64,000 nt of DNA. Source: Pusillimonas noertemannii (GTDB lineage: Bacteria; Pseudomonadota; Gammaproteobacteria; Burkholderiales; Burkholderiaceae_B). The notes beneath the pieces were generated by a model. It was not told the origin of the DNA, made no database searches, and saw only the letters and a program-made list of their open reading frames with translations. Numbering within the stretch: the stretch's first letter is position 1; each line of letters starts with the position of its first letter. Shown here piece by piece: positions 9,932 through 20,340 of this stretch. Where the stretch lies: the NCBI RefSeq assembly GCF_003096595.1, contig NZ_QEKO01000010.1, positions 23,221-87,220 on the forward strand, in the 5' to 3' direction. The position numbers were made by a program, and so were the translations under genes.

Positions 9932-10333
9932 ATGAACTACCGCAAATCGCCCGACGTAACCTGGGCGCAAGCCATGAATATGCTCGAACAGGCCGACCGC
10001 CTGCACCGCCAGTTCTTCCAGCCTCGCCGCGGCCCGGCCCGGGGCCCCACTTGGGAGCCGCCCGCCGATGTCTTTGAAACCCCCACCCATCTGTCCGTGC
10101 TCGTAGCCCTGCCGGGCGTCGCCTCGGACCGCCTGCAGGTACTGATAGACGGCGGCACCCTGCTGGTCGTGGGCGAACGCCCCATGCCCGCCCCCGCATC
10201 GGCCCACATACGCCGCATCGAAATACCCTACGGCCGCTTCGAGCGCCGCATCGAGCTGCCTCCCGGCCAATTCGAAATACAGGAATCCTCGCTGGCCAAC
10301 GGCTGCCTGGTTCTTGCCCTGCGCAAACTGTAG
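9932..10333 (+). CDS. small heat-shock protein, Hsp20/alpha-crystallin family
   Basis: A 133-residue ATP-independent holdase. The alpha-crystallin domain covers about residues 43-133: WEPPADVFETPTHLSVLVALPGV opens it, and the beta strand ending in LANGCLVLALRKL lies at the C-terminus. The usual I-x-I tail after the domain is missing or very short, which could limit oligomer size. It lies 43 bases upstream of the Lon gene in the same direction, a pairing that suggests shared control and hand-over of unfolded proteins to the protease. No sigma-32 promoter could be assigned with confidence. Confidence 0.85.
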   Translation: MNYRKSPDVTWAQAMNMLEQADRLHRQFFQPRRGPARGPTWEPPADVFETPTHLSVLVALPGVASDRLQVLIDGGTLLVVGERPMPAPASAHIRRIEIPYGRFERRIELPPGQFEIQESSLANGCLVLALRKL

Positions 10334-10376
10334 GGCCGGTTCTTTACAGTAAACAGGCCCCAATCGCAAAACCAAG

Positions 10377-12800
<2,424 letters not shown>

Positions 12801-12896
12801 ATCGGCTTTCGGTTAATTGAACGGCTGATTCTTGGTTTTTAAGCCGATGCGCTTTGAGATTGGACGTTTGTCATTTGGGCTCTTAAACCGGCGCGC

Positions 12897-13108
12897 TGCG
12901 GGGGCAGTATTGGGGGCGCCGGAGAGCTTCGGCCGGCTTTGCCGGCTACCCTCGCACCCTATCATTTTTGGGGCGCCCGCAAAACTCGCGCGGTGTACAG
13001 CCCCCCGGGCTGTACACACCCGTCGCGCTCGAACAGTTGCGGGCTTGCCTCCCCAAAAACGACAGGGTGCTCGGCTCGCTCAACGTCGCCCCCAATACTG
13101 CCCCCGCA
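12897..13108. repeat. long imperfect palindrome, about 212 bp
   Basis: The outer 22 bases (12897-12918) are a perfect inverted match to 13087-13108. The centre is a perfect 11-bp hairpin (12993-13003 with 13007-13017) with a 3-base loop. The arms between are also recognisably related when one is reverse-complemented, sharing for example CCCCAAAAA and AGGGTGC. The right arm, roughly 13024-13112, is repeated inverted at about 63728-63825. No transposase is encoded. Confidence 0.75.
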
Positions 13109-13174
13109 TCACGCCTCATAGCGTCTTGGTTTGTGGCGTGCCTCGCAAGAGGTGCGGCTATTCACTCCAATGCA

Positions 13175-13325
13175 GTTCCTGTGATGCGGGGTGTGTCTGG
13201 GCCGGGCGTTGGCTGTCGAGCCAGGCGCCGCAGAACGGAGGGCGAAGGCCCGGAGGATGCGGACAGGCGGGCCCGAAGGGACGACTGCCTCCGCCCGGAA
13301 CAGACATACCCCGCAGCGCAGGAAC
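13175..13325 (+). repeat. 151-bp MITE-like element, copy 1
   Basis: The element is bounded by 25-bp inverted repeats (13175-13199 and 13301-13325) that differ at 3 positions, beginning GTTCCTG and ending in TGTCTG. A second copy of identical length lies at 63315-63465 in the opposite orientation, about 92% identical by hand count. The interior is rich in complementary GC tracts and could fold as RNA or DNA. No coding capacity is supported. Confidence 0.8.
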
Positions 13326-13335
13326 GGGTTTAAAG

Positions 13336-13452
13336 CCAACACCGTCACGAACTAAACACAGATATGGCGCAAGGAAGCAAACTCCTTATCGGCCAAGCGC
13401 AGGAAGCGGCTTAGAAACAGCGCCCTTTCAGCAAAACTCAGGAACAGCTTAA
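13336..13452 (+). repeat. degenerate 39-bp tandem units, copy 1
   Basis: Three diverged units of about 39 bases (13336-13374, 13375-13413, 13414-13452) share a core like GCCAAGC..AGGAA with the clearer units at 63149-63304. They immediately follow the 151-bp element, as they do at the second locus. Confidence 0.5.
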
Positions 13453-13483
13453 GAAAACACACCCTGACAGAGGCAGGCACGAT

Positions 13484-14425
13484 TCACGGCAATTGCCCCG
13501 ACTCCTTCTTGGCCGCGATCACGTCCAGCAGCAGGCGATCGCGCTCGGGTACGAAGCGTGCCTCATCCGCCGTGGCGAGCACTTCCCGCATTTGCTCCGC
13601 CACCTTGCGCTTCAGCTCGGGCGTCATCGAGGGATCCCCGAGGTCCTTCCACCAGTCTTCTATCGGCCCGCCAAGGTGGTCGAGCAGATGCTCGATGCCC
13701 CCCTGCCCGCCCGACAGATGCAGGTTCATGAACGGCCCCAGCAAGGCCCAGCGCAGCCCCGGCCCCTGCGAGATCGCCACATCGATGTCGCGCACCGTCG
13801 CCACCCCCTGGTCCACCAGATGAAAAGCCTCGCGCCACAACGCCGCCTGCAGGCGGTTGGCGATATGCCCCTTGACCTCTTTGCGGGGGTTCACCGAGCT
13901 TTTGCCGATCGCCGTGTAGAAATCCATGGCGGCCTTCAGCATCTCGGGCGAGGTGTGTTCCCCGCCGATGACCTCGACCAGGGGAATGAGGTGCGGCGGA
14001 TTGAAGGGATGGCCCAGCACCACGCGCTGCGGATGCCTGCAGGCCGACTGCACTTTACTTATGAGCAGGCCCGACGAACTGGACGCAAGCACCACGTCGG
14101 CAGGCAGGGCCGCGTCCATGCGGCCGAACAGGTCGATCTTGAACTCCAGGTTCTCGGGCCCGTTCTCTTGCACAAAATCGACGTCCTTCAATGCATCGAG
14201 CAGGTCAGCATGAAAGCGCAGCCTGTCTTGCGAAGCCCCCGGGCGCAGGCCGATGCGCTCCATGCTGGACCATAGCCGCGCGACGGTCTCGCGCAGGCGC
14301 TGCTCGGCTCCCGGCGACGGGTCGGTGGCCTCGACGTCCAGGCCCTGAGCCAGGAAATAGGCCGTCCAGCTGGCCCCGATCACGCCGGTACCTACTACCG
14401 CGACGCGTTTTACCTCTCGCTGCAT
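13484..14425 (-). CDS. 3-hydroxyacyl-CoA dehydrogenase family protein
   Basis: A 313-residue NAD-dependent dehydrogenase of the 3-hydroxyacyl-CoA / lambda-crystallin / carnitine-dehydrogenase family. The Rossmann motif GTGVIG is at residues 12-17, SSSSGLL near 115 and the substrate-loop motif GHPFNPPHLIPLVEV near 138. The length fits a single-domain 3HCDH rather than a FadB-type fusion. It is the last gene of a leftward operon behind a BoxR-like regulator (44-base gap) and a feruloyl-CoA-synthase-like ligase. This suggests oxidation of a 3-hydroxyacyl or hydroxyaryl-propionyl-CoA intermediate; the substrate is inferred. Confidence 0.82.
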   Translation of the reverse strand: MQREVKRVAVVGTGVIGASWTAYFLAQGLDVEATDPSPGAEQRLRETVARLWSSMERIGLRPGASQDRLRFHADLLDALKDVDFVQENGPENLEFKIDLFGRMDAALPADVVLASSSSGLLISKVQSACRHPQRVVLGHPFNPPHLIPLVEVIGGEHTSPEMLKAAMDFYTAIGKSSVNPRKEVKGHIANRLQAALWREAFHLVDQGVATVRDIDVAISQGPGLRWALLGPFMNLHLSGGQGGIEHLLDHLGGPIEDWWKDLGDPSMTPELKRKVAEQMREVLATADEARFVPERDRLLLDVIAAKKESGQLP

Positions 14426-14469
14426 GATTCGCTACTCCTACAAGAAAACAAACGGATTCGCCCGCGCCC

Positions 14470-15393
14470 TCAGGCGCACAAGGCCTGGGTCAGCGCCGAG
14501 CCGACCTGGCCGAAAGAATGCTTCTGAACCAGCTGTTCAAGCTGCCCGACCAGCTCGTCGACCTCGCGGTGCGTGGTGTCGACGTCGGCGTGCGCCAGCG
14601 CGTACAGCTTGCGCCGGGCCTCGAGCGCGCCGGCGATGTTGGCCATGGCGTCTTTGTGCAGTTCGGGCGTGGCGATGCGCGCATCATGCTGCGCCATGAC
14701 GCGCCGGAAGTGCTCGTGCGGATCGGCGTGCAGCCACACGCAAAAGAAGGAATGCAGCAGGAGTTCGTAGGTGGCGGGCTCGACCACGATGCCGCCGCCC
14801 GTTGCCAGCACCACCTCGGGATACTGCGCAATGACGCGGTCGAGGCACCGCTTTTCAAGCTGCCGGAAGCCCGCCTGGCCGTAGATGGAAAAGATGAGGT
14901 CAAGCGCAATGCCGGCCTCTTTCTCGACCTCGCGGTTGAGTTCGACGAAAGGCAGGCCCAGCCGCCGCGCCAGCACGGGCCCCAGCGTAGACTTGCCCGC
15001 CCCCCGCAGCCCGACCAGCGCGATCCGGCGCGGCGCCTTGCCGCGCCCGGACGACGCCCCGTCGAGCAAGGCCTTGCGTATCTCGCGCAGGCGCGCCGGA
15101 GACTGGCGCTTGAGTAGTTCGACGATAAGGGCATAGTCGGCCCCATAGCGCTCGTCGTCGGCCAGCATGCTGTCGGGCGAAAGGTGCAGGGCCGCCGCAA
15201 GCTTGCCCAGCACGGCCAGCGAGATATTGCCGTCTCCACGCTCGACGCGCGACAGATACGGCAGCGATATGCCGGATTCGCGCGCCAGCTGCTTCATGGA
15301 CATGGCCCTTCCCGCCCGGGCGGCGCGCACGCGCTGCGCCACCCGTTCTTGCAAGTCGGGCGCTTCGATCACCAAGGGCTTTTCCTGGGCCAT
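14470..15393 (-). CDS. BoxR/BzdR-like regulator: XRE helix-turn-helix fused to a shikimate-kinase-like domain
   Basis: A 307-residue two-domain regulator. Residues 18-75 form an XRE-type helix-turn-helix (MKQLARESGISLPYLSRVERG). From about 125 a shikimate-kinase-like domain carries the P-loop GLRGAGKST and TGGG near 198. This architecture is that of BzdR and BoxR, repressors of anaerobic and aerobic benzoate degradation in which the kinase-like domain binds benzoyl-CoA instead of phosphorylating shikimate. No box genes are present here. The gene lies 3 bases after the CoA ligase, so an aryl-CoA made by that ligase is the likely effector (inference). Confidence 0.85.
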   Translation of the reverse strand: MAQEKPLVIEAPDLQERVAQRVRAARAGRAMSMKQLARESGISLPYLSRVERGDGNISLAVLGKLAAALHLSPDSMLADDERYGADYALIVELLKRQSPARLREIRKALLDGASSGRGKAPRRIALVGLRGAGKSTLGPVLARRLGLPFVELNREVEKEAGIALDLIFSIYGQAGFRQLEKRCLDRVIAQYPEVVLATGGGIVVEPATYELLLHSFFCVWLHADPHEHFRRVMAQHDARIATPELHKDAMANIAGALEARRKLYALAHADVDTTHREVDELVGQLEQLVQKHSFGQVGSALTQALCA

Positions 15394-15396
15394 GGC

Positions 15397-17244
15397 TTAC
15401 AACCTGATGATCAGCGGATCGATCTCGCTGCCATAGAGCTTGTCGACCAGCGGGGCGCGCGCCCGAAGTACGGCGGACTGATTGATATAGCCCTTGTCGG
15501 TGATCTCGCCGCTGTCGACGGCCGGCGGCGTGACAAGCAGCGCGGCCCGGTCGGCGAAGGTGGAACTGCCGGTGCCCTGGCTGCGCATGGCCTGCAAACC
15601 CCGCGTGATGTGCTCGACGACGGCCGGATGCGCCGCCACCTGCTCGGCCGCCGCGTCTTCGGGCAGGCCCGCCAGCTTGCGGCATGCCGCCACGTTGGGG
15701 AAGATGAGGAAGCCGACCGAGTCGCGGTCGTGCCCCGTGACGACAATGTCCTGCACCGCCGGCGCCAGCGTTTCAATGCCCTTGACCCGCAAGGCGCCCA
15801 CGCTGACCCAGGTGGCCGTGGTCAGCTTGAAGTCTTCAGAGACGCGTCCGTCGAACATCAGGCCTGCGGCCGGGTTGTCGGGGTCGGCGAACTTGGCGGC
15901 ATCGCCGATGCGGTAGAAGCCTTCTTCATCGAAAGCCTTGGCGGTTTCTTCGGGCTGCTTGAAGTAACCCGGCGTAATGTTGGGCCCTTTTACCCGCACC
16001 TCGAGCTTGTCGCCGCTGGGCACGAGCTTGATCGACACCCCCGGCACCGGCAGGCCGATGACGCCCGAACGGTCGGCCTGGTAATGGCAGTCGGTGGCCA
16101 GCGGAGAGGTTTCGGTGGAGCCCCAGGCGGTTACCATGGGCACGGCATAGCCAAGCTCTTGCTTTGAAAGTTCGATCAGGCCGTCCCAAAGATGCTGGGG
16201 CAAGGCGGCCGCGGCATAGAAAATGACCTGCAGGCGCGAGAAGAACGTGCGGCGCAGCTCGGCGTCGGAGCGCAATACCGGCAACAGCATGTCGAAGGCG
16301 CGCGGCACGTTCAGGTAAAGGGTGGGCGCCACGTCGCGAAGGTTCTGCACCGATTGGTCGAACATGCCCGGCAAGGGCTTGCCGCCGTCAAGGTACAGCG
16401 TGCCGCCATTGGCCAGGATGACGTTGAAATTGTGGTTGCCGCCAAAGGTATGGTTCCATGGCAGCCAATCGAGCAGCACCGGCGGATGCTCGGCAAGAAA
16501 CGGCCATACCTGGCGCTTTGCCTGCTGGCTGGCGCACATCATGCGCTGGGTGTTGATGACGCCCTTGGGGTAGCCGGTGGACCCCGAGGTGAACAGGATT
16601 TTTGCAACGGTGTCGGGCCCCACCTGGCGATAGGCCTCGTCTACCGCCGGGCCGTCAATGCCCTCGAGAAGCTGAGAAAACCGCAGGGCGCCCTCGGGGC
16701 GCGTATCGTGATCGGAAACGATGAGGGTGGCCTTGTGCAGGCCTTCGATCGACTTCAGCGCAGGCAGGAAGCGCTGTATCCCGCCCACGTAGATAAACTC
16801 GGGATCGAGCCGCTCGATCAGGTTCTTGAGCTTGGCGTGGTCTTTGGAAACCAGCGAATAGGCGGGCGACACGGCCGTATACGGAATGCCCACATGCATG
16901 CACGCCAGCATGATCAGGCCATGCTCGACGCTATTGTCGGTAAGGACGCAAACCGGATGGTCGGGGCGCTTGTGATGCTGCAGCAGCCAGCCGGCGATGC
17001 GCCTGACCTGGCTTAGCGCCTGGCCATAGGTAACGCCTTGCCAGTCGCCCTGCGGGCCGCGCTCGAGCAGGAAATCGCGGTCGGGGGTTTGGCCGCTCCA
17101 GTGTTCAAGGTATTCGCCCACGCAGCGGGCATAGGGTTCCAGCGCCATGGGCGTGTCAAGCACCAGAGTGCCGTCGGCACGTGTTTCAACCTTGACGGCG
17201 GGCTCGGCGAACAAACGCGCGCCTTGGATTTCGGGCATATTCAC
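15397..17244 (-). CDS. feruloyl-CoA-synthase-like AMP-forming CoA ligase
   Basis: A 615-residue member of the ANL adenylating superfamily, closest in layout to feruloyl-CoA synthases, which activate hydroxycinnamates with ATP and CoA. Features are the P-loop LFTSGSTGYPKG near 215, WLPWNHTFGGNHN near 260, AWGSTETSP near 380, and a family-typical C-terminus (GEITDKGYINQ). A GTG at 17244 is preceded by GGAG at 6 bases. ATG codons at 17256 and 17238 are alternatives with poorer spacing. It heads an operon with the BoxR-like regulator and a 3HCDH. No hydratase/aldolase (Ech) or vanillin dehydrogenase accompanies it, so the exact acid is uncertain. Confidence 0.8.
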   Translation of the reverse strand: MNMPEIQGARLFAEPAVKVETRADGTLVLDTPMALEPYARCVGEYLEHWSGQTPDRDFLLERGPQGDWQGVTYGQALSQVRRIAGWLLQHHKRPDHPVCVLTDNSVEHGLIMLACMHVGIPYTAVSPAYSLVSKDHAKLKNLIERLDPEFIYVGGIQRFLPALKSIEGLHKATLIVSDHDTRPEGALRFSQLLEGIDGPAVDEAYRQVGPDTVAKILFTSGSTGYPKGVINTQRMMCASQQAKRQVWPFLAEHPPVLLDWLPWNHTFGGNHNFNVILANGGTLYLDGGKPLPGMFDQSVQNLRDVAPTLYLNVPRAFDMLLPVLRSDAELRRTFFSRLQVIFYAAAALPQHLWDGLIELSKQELGYAVPMVTAWGSTETSPLATDCHYQADRSGVIGLPVPGVSIKLVPSGDKLEVRVKGPNITPGYFKQPEETAKAFDEEGFYRIGDAAKFADPDNPAAGLMFDGRVSEDFKLTTATWVSVGALRVKGIETLAPAVQDIVVTGHDRDSVGFLIFPNVAACRKLAGLPEDAAAEQVAAHPAVVEHITRGLQAMRSQGTGSSTFADRAALLVTPPAVDSGEITDKGYINQSAVLRARAPLVDKLYGSEIDPLIIRL

Positions 17245-17399
17245 TACTGTCTCCATTGCATTTCGAACGATGCGTCATTGAAGTGGTATCGTTGCATCGA
17301 CGCGGGGCGGACCCGCCATGCAAAAACTATACGCAATTAGTTCTATAGAAACAATTTATAGTTAACCCCTATATTCCTGGGGAAACCCGTACAGCCACC

Positions 17400-18026
17400 A
17401 TGGACGAAATACCCTTGTTTCCGCTTGGGCGGGCCTTGTTCCCCGACGGGGTGCTGCATCTGCGCATCTTCGAGATCCGCTATCTGGACATGATACGCCG
17501 CTGCATCGCCGAAGGAAGCGAATTCGGCGTGGTGGGCCTGCTCGAGGGTCGCGAAGTGCGCTCTCCGCAGGGCGTCGAAACCCTGGCCAGCGCCGGCACC
17601 ATGGCCCGCATCGACGCCTGGCATGCGCCCATGCCCACGCTGCTTCATGTACGCTGCGTGGGCACCGCCCCCTTTGAACTGCTGAGCAGCCGGCAAGAAA
17701 AATACGGCCTGTGGGTCGGGCGCACCGCTCTGCTGGCCGCCGACGCGCCCGCAACACTGCCCGCCGCCCTGCAGCCCAGTGCCGACGCGCTGGGCCGCCT
17801 GATCGCCAATATGCAGAAAGAAGAAATACCCGCCGCGGCCATGCCCCTGGCGCCGCCCTTCAGGCTGGACGAATGCGGCTGGGTCGCCGACCGCTGGGCC
17901 GAGCTGTTGCCGCTTACCGCCCTGCAAAGGCAGAACTTGCTGAAAATGCGCGACCCTGCTCAAAGGCTCGAGCGCGTGCAAGACTATATCCGCCTGCACG
18001 GGCTGCTGGGGCCGCAAGACTCTTAG
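17400..18026 (+). CDS. LON peptidase substrate-binding-domain protein
   Basis: A 208-residue stand-alone LON N-terminal (PUA-like) domain without ATPase or protease parts. The opening IPLFPLGRALFPDGVLHLRIFE is diagnostic of the family. Such proteins are common in proteobacteria; their role is not settled, though peptide or substrate recognition is likely. It is monocistronic, diverges from the fcs-like operon, and has a rho-independent terminator just downstream. Confidence 0.85.
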   Translation: MDEIPLFPLGRALFPDGVLHLRIFEIRYLDMIRRCIAEGSEFGVVGLLEGREVRSPQGVETLASAGTMARIDAWHAPMPTLLHVRCVGTAPFELLSSRQEKYGLWVGRTALLAADAPATLPAALQPSADALGRLIANMQKEEIPAAAMPLAPPFRLDECGWVADRWAELLPLTALQRQNLLKMRDPAQRLERVQDYIRLHGLLGPQDS

Positions 18027-18057
18027 CCGCTTTCTTGGCGGCCGCCCGCCAGCGGGT

Positions 18058-18078
18058 AACGCTTGGACAGCGTTTTTT
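18058..18078 (+). terminator. rho-independent terminator after the LON-domain gene
   Basis: The 6-bp stem AACGCT/AGCGTT has a 5-base loop and runs into six consecutive Ts, 31 bases after the stop codon at 18026. Confidence 0.7.
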
Positions 18079-18084
18079 AGTCGG

Positions 18085-18915
18085 CTAGCGCAGCAGCAGG
18101 CTCGCGGCCCGCGACAGCGGCCCTTCGATCACCTGGTTGACCCGCGCCGGCAGGTTCAAGGGACGCAGCACCATCTTGGCCGCCATGTTAACGGGGTAGT
18201 GGCGCTTCACCGCCGTGCCCAGCCCCCTTAGCACTGCCTGGAAGGCCTGCCGGTCGGCACGCCGGTCAGAGCCGGGATGCTTGTGGGCATACACATGCCA
18301 CAGCGCCACTTCGGCGTCGGAGTTGCGGGCCTCGAGCACGCGGCGCCGGATGGCGCCCAGAACGCGCCAGCGGCTGGGCGATTCGCGTTCGCTGTAATGC
18401 CTGAAATATTGGTAAAAATGCTTGTAGTGGCCCACCTCTTCGGCCCGGATGCGCGCGGCGATGCCGGACAGCACCGGTTCGTCCGCATGCTGGCTGAGCG
18501 CAGTGTAAAAGGTTGCCGTGCCGGTCTCGACCACGCAGCGGGCCACCATCTCGAGCCCCCGCGTGGGCTCGAATTCATCGACGGTGCACATCTTGGAGTA
18601 TTCGTCGAAAAAGGCATCGTAGGCACCCTGCCAGTCGAACTCGGGCCATACATGCCGTACGTAGTCTCGCAGCGAATAGCCGTGGCGCATTTCTTCGTGC
18701 TGCCACTGCTGCTGCAGCCATTGCACCACATCGTCGTCGCCCTGGAAATGCTGGATGAGATTGCTGGTGTAGAGATCGGAGGCAATCTCGATGAACGACG
18801 CGCTGGTGACAAGGTAGAACAAGTCTTCGCGCGTACGCGCTTCTGAAACGTCAATCTGCTCGAAGGGAATCTGATCCAATCCCCAACGGGGAGCTTGTAT
18901 CGTGGACTCTTGCAT
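18085..18915 (-). CDS. ferritin-like di-iron domain protein
   Basis: A 276-residue, mostly helical protein with ferritin-like metal-ligand spacing: ASFIEIASDLY near 40, QHEEMRHGYSLRDY near 73, ETGTATFY near 130 and EEVGHYKHFYQYF near 160. These E/ExxH pairs can bind two irons. Distant relatives include di-iron oxygenases and MiaE-like or rubrerythrin-like proteins, so oxygenase or iron-handling activity is possible; the substrate is unknown. The frame is open back to 19050, but the conserved part starts at ATG 18915, and no start here has a strong ribosome-binding site. It diverges from the cytochrome b561 gene. Confidence 0.7.
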   Translation of the reverse strand: MQESTIQAPRWGLDQIPFEQIDVSEARTREDLFYLVTSASFIEIASDLYTSNLIQHFQGDDDVVQWLQQQWQHEEMRHGYSLRDYVRHVWPEFDWQGAYDAFFDEYSKMCTVDEFEPTRGLEMVARCVVETGTATFYTALSQHADEPVLSGIAARIRAEEVGHYKHFYQYFRHYSERESPSRWRVLGAIRRRVLEARNSDAEVALWHVYAHKHPGSDRRADRQAFQAVLRGLGTAVKRHYPVNMAAKMVLRPLNLPARVNQVIEGPLSRAASLLLR

Positions 18916-19146
18916 CGGTTTGCGACCCGCTTGTTGGTTATGCCGTGGCACTGAAGCGATTGCTAGTGTACGCTTATTCATGCTCAAGGATAACGCCCCG
19001 CGCACACCCATGAATGTCAAGTTGTAAAGTTGCCATGGTATAAGTGCCAACCATCATTGCCCCCTGTCCGCTGCGGTATCCGGCCTCGCGGGCGGCGCCC
19101 CTGCCGGCAGGGCGGCATGCCCAGTTCTCGTCAACAAGGAATAAGC

Positions 19147-19698
19147 ATGCAAAACACCCCACAGACTCGCGACTCGGCCCTGCGCTACGGAAGCATCACC
19201 CGCACACTGCACTGGCTCATGGCCGTGGTGTTCGTCTGGCAATTCACCTCGGCCGCCGCCCACCTGCTGGCCGAAGACTCTCCCCTCGACGAATTCATGT
19301 GGTCCACCCATAAGACCTCGGGTTTCCTGCTGATGGTGCTGATCGTGCTGCGTGTGCTGTGGGCCCTGGCCAATACCGGGCGCCGCCCACCGTCGGTCAG
19401 CGCGCTGGCGCGCTTGGGCCACGCCTGTCTGTACTTGCTCATGATCGCGGTGCCGCTTGTCGCCCTCATCCGCCAGTTCGGCTCGGGGCGCGCCTTTTCA
19501 CCTTTCGGCATACCGCTCATGCCGGGCTTCGAGGGCGATAAAATAGAATGGATGACCGACCTGCGCAGCAACTTCCACAGCCTGCTGGGCTGGCTGCTGC
19601 TTGCCCTGATCATCGGCCATATTGTCGCTGCGTTCTGGCACCATCTGGCGGGCGACAAGAATGTAATGCGTCGCATCATCGGCACACCCCGCCATTGA
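19147..19698 (+). CDS. cytochrome b561 family protein
   Basis: A 183-residue four-helix inner-membrane di-haem cytochrome of the bacterial b561 (YceJ/CybB) type. Haem-ligand histidines are seen in TRTLHWLMA (helix 1), STHKTSGF (start of helix 2), SNFHSLLGW (helix 4 entry) and IIGHIVAAFWHH. Such proteins pass electrons between quinol and periplasmic acceptors, including superoxide in the E. coli protein. ATG 19147 has AAGGA 8 bases upstream. It is followed by a hemerythrin gene in the same direction and by sodC convergent beyond that. Confidence 0.88.
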   Translation: MQNTPQTRDSALRYGSITRTLHWLMAVVFVWQFTSAAAHLLAEDSPLDEFMWSTHKTSGFLLMVLIVLRVLWALANTGRRPPSVSALARLGHACLYLLMIAVPLVALIRQFGSGRAFSPFGIPLMPGFEGDKIEWMTDLRSNFHSLLGWLLLALIIGHIVAAFWHHLAGDKNVMRRIIGTPRH

Positions 19699-19759
19699 TC
19701 AACATAGCGGCGCGCCAGCCACGGCCCTGCCTCATCCGGGCCGCTCGGCCGCCGCTCCT

Positions 19760-19784
19760 AGTGTCCTGTTTGGTTAAGGACACT
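19760..19784 (+). promoter_or_regulatory. 8-bp inverted repeat before the hemerythrin start
   Basis: AGTGTCCT (19760-19767) and AGGACACT (19777-19784) are exact inverted copies with a 9-base spacer, ending 14 bases before the hemerythrin ATG. AAGGACAC recurs as the ribosome-binding region. It could be an operator or an mRNA hairpin that controls translation. Confidence 0.35.
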
Positions 19785-19798
19785 GACAAGGACACGCC

Positions 19799-20338
19799 AT
19801 GGCCCAATCATTTCCGGGCTTCAACGCCCCCGCCGCCGGTTTCGACGAACCGGTGGACATGCTCTCGGCCTGCCACGACAAGCTGCGCAGCCGTTGCGAA
19901 ACCCTTTCGCGGCTGCCTGGCCATGTGGCCCGGCATGGCGCCGACGAACAGGCGCGCAGCGCCGCCCAAAGCATATTGCGCTATTTCGACGGCCCGGCTC
20001 TTTACCATCATGCCGACGAGGAAAAAGACCTTTTCCCCGCCCTGCTCGAATCAGTGGCCGGCTCTGACGCAAGCTGCCTGCGGGGCCTGTTCGACAAGTT
20101 GTCGAACGAACATCGCCTGCTCGAGAACCAATGGCAGCGCCTACGGCCTCTGCTGCAGCAGCTTTGCGACGGCAAGGCGGTTGAACTGCCCGACAGCGAC
20201 ATACAGGCCTTTATTCAGGGCTACGCCGGCCACCTGCAGTGCGAAGACCAAGAGCTGCTGCCCATGGCCCGGCGCATGCTCGACAGCGCGGCGCTACAGC
20301 AGATCGGCCAAGCCATGAACTTGCGGCGCAACCCCTGA
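19799..20338 (+). CDS. hemerythrin HHE-domain protein
   Basis: A 179-residue protein with one hemerythrin-like cation-binding domain. The iron ligands expected for the family are visible: SACHDKLR near 25, LYHHADEEKDLFP near 68, NEHRLLENQW near 103 and YAGHLQCEDQELLP near 143. Bacterial single-domain hemerythrins bind O2 or NO or help iron homeostasis. Which of these applies cannot be told from sequence. The ribosome-binding site AAGGAC lies about 6 bases before the ATG. Its stop lies 2 bases from the convergent sodC stop. Confidence 0.85.
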   Translation: MAQSFPGFNAPAAGFDEPVDMLSACHDKLRSRCETLSRLPGHVARHGADEQARSAAQSILRYFDGPALYHHADEEKDLFPALLESVAGSDASCLRGLFDKLSNEHRLLENQWQRLRPLLQQLCDGKAVELPDSDIQAFIQGYAGHLQCEDQELLPMARRMLDSAALQQIGQAMNLRRNP

Positions 20339-20340
20339 AC

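Larger units (their letters stand above)
12801..13483. other. 683-bp non-coding, repeat-rich gap
   Basis: No believable gene lies between lon and the dehydrogenase. It holds a long imperfect palindrome (12897-13108), a 151-bp inverted-repeat element (13175-13325) and three degenerate 39-bp units (13336-13452). Related sequence recurs inverted at 63.1-63.8 kb. Confidence 0.7.

Noticed and set aside
12832..13452. 206-codon open frame across the palindrome and 151-bp element
   Set aside because: It is arginine/glycine/proline-rich, has no ribosome-binding site, crosses a palindrome and is explained by high GC. A similar frame at the second locus shares residues only because the DNA is repeated.
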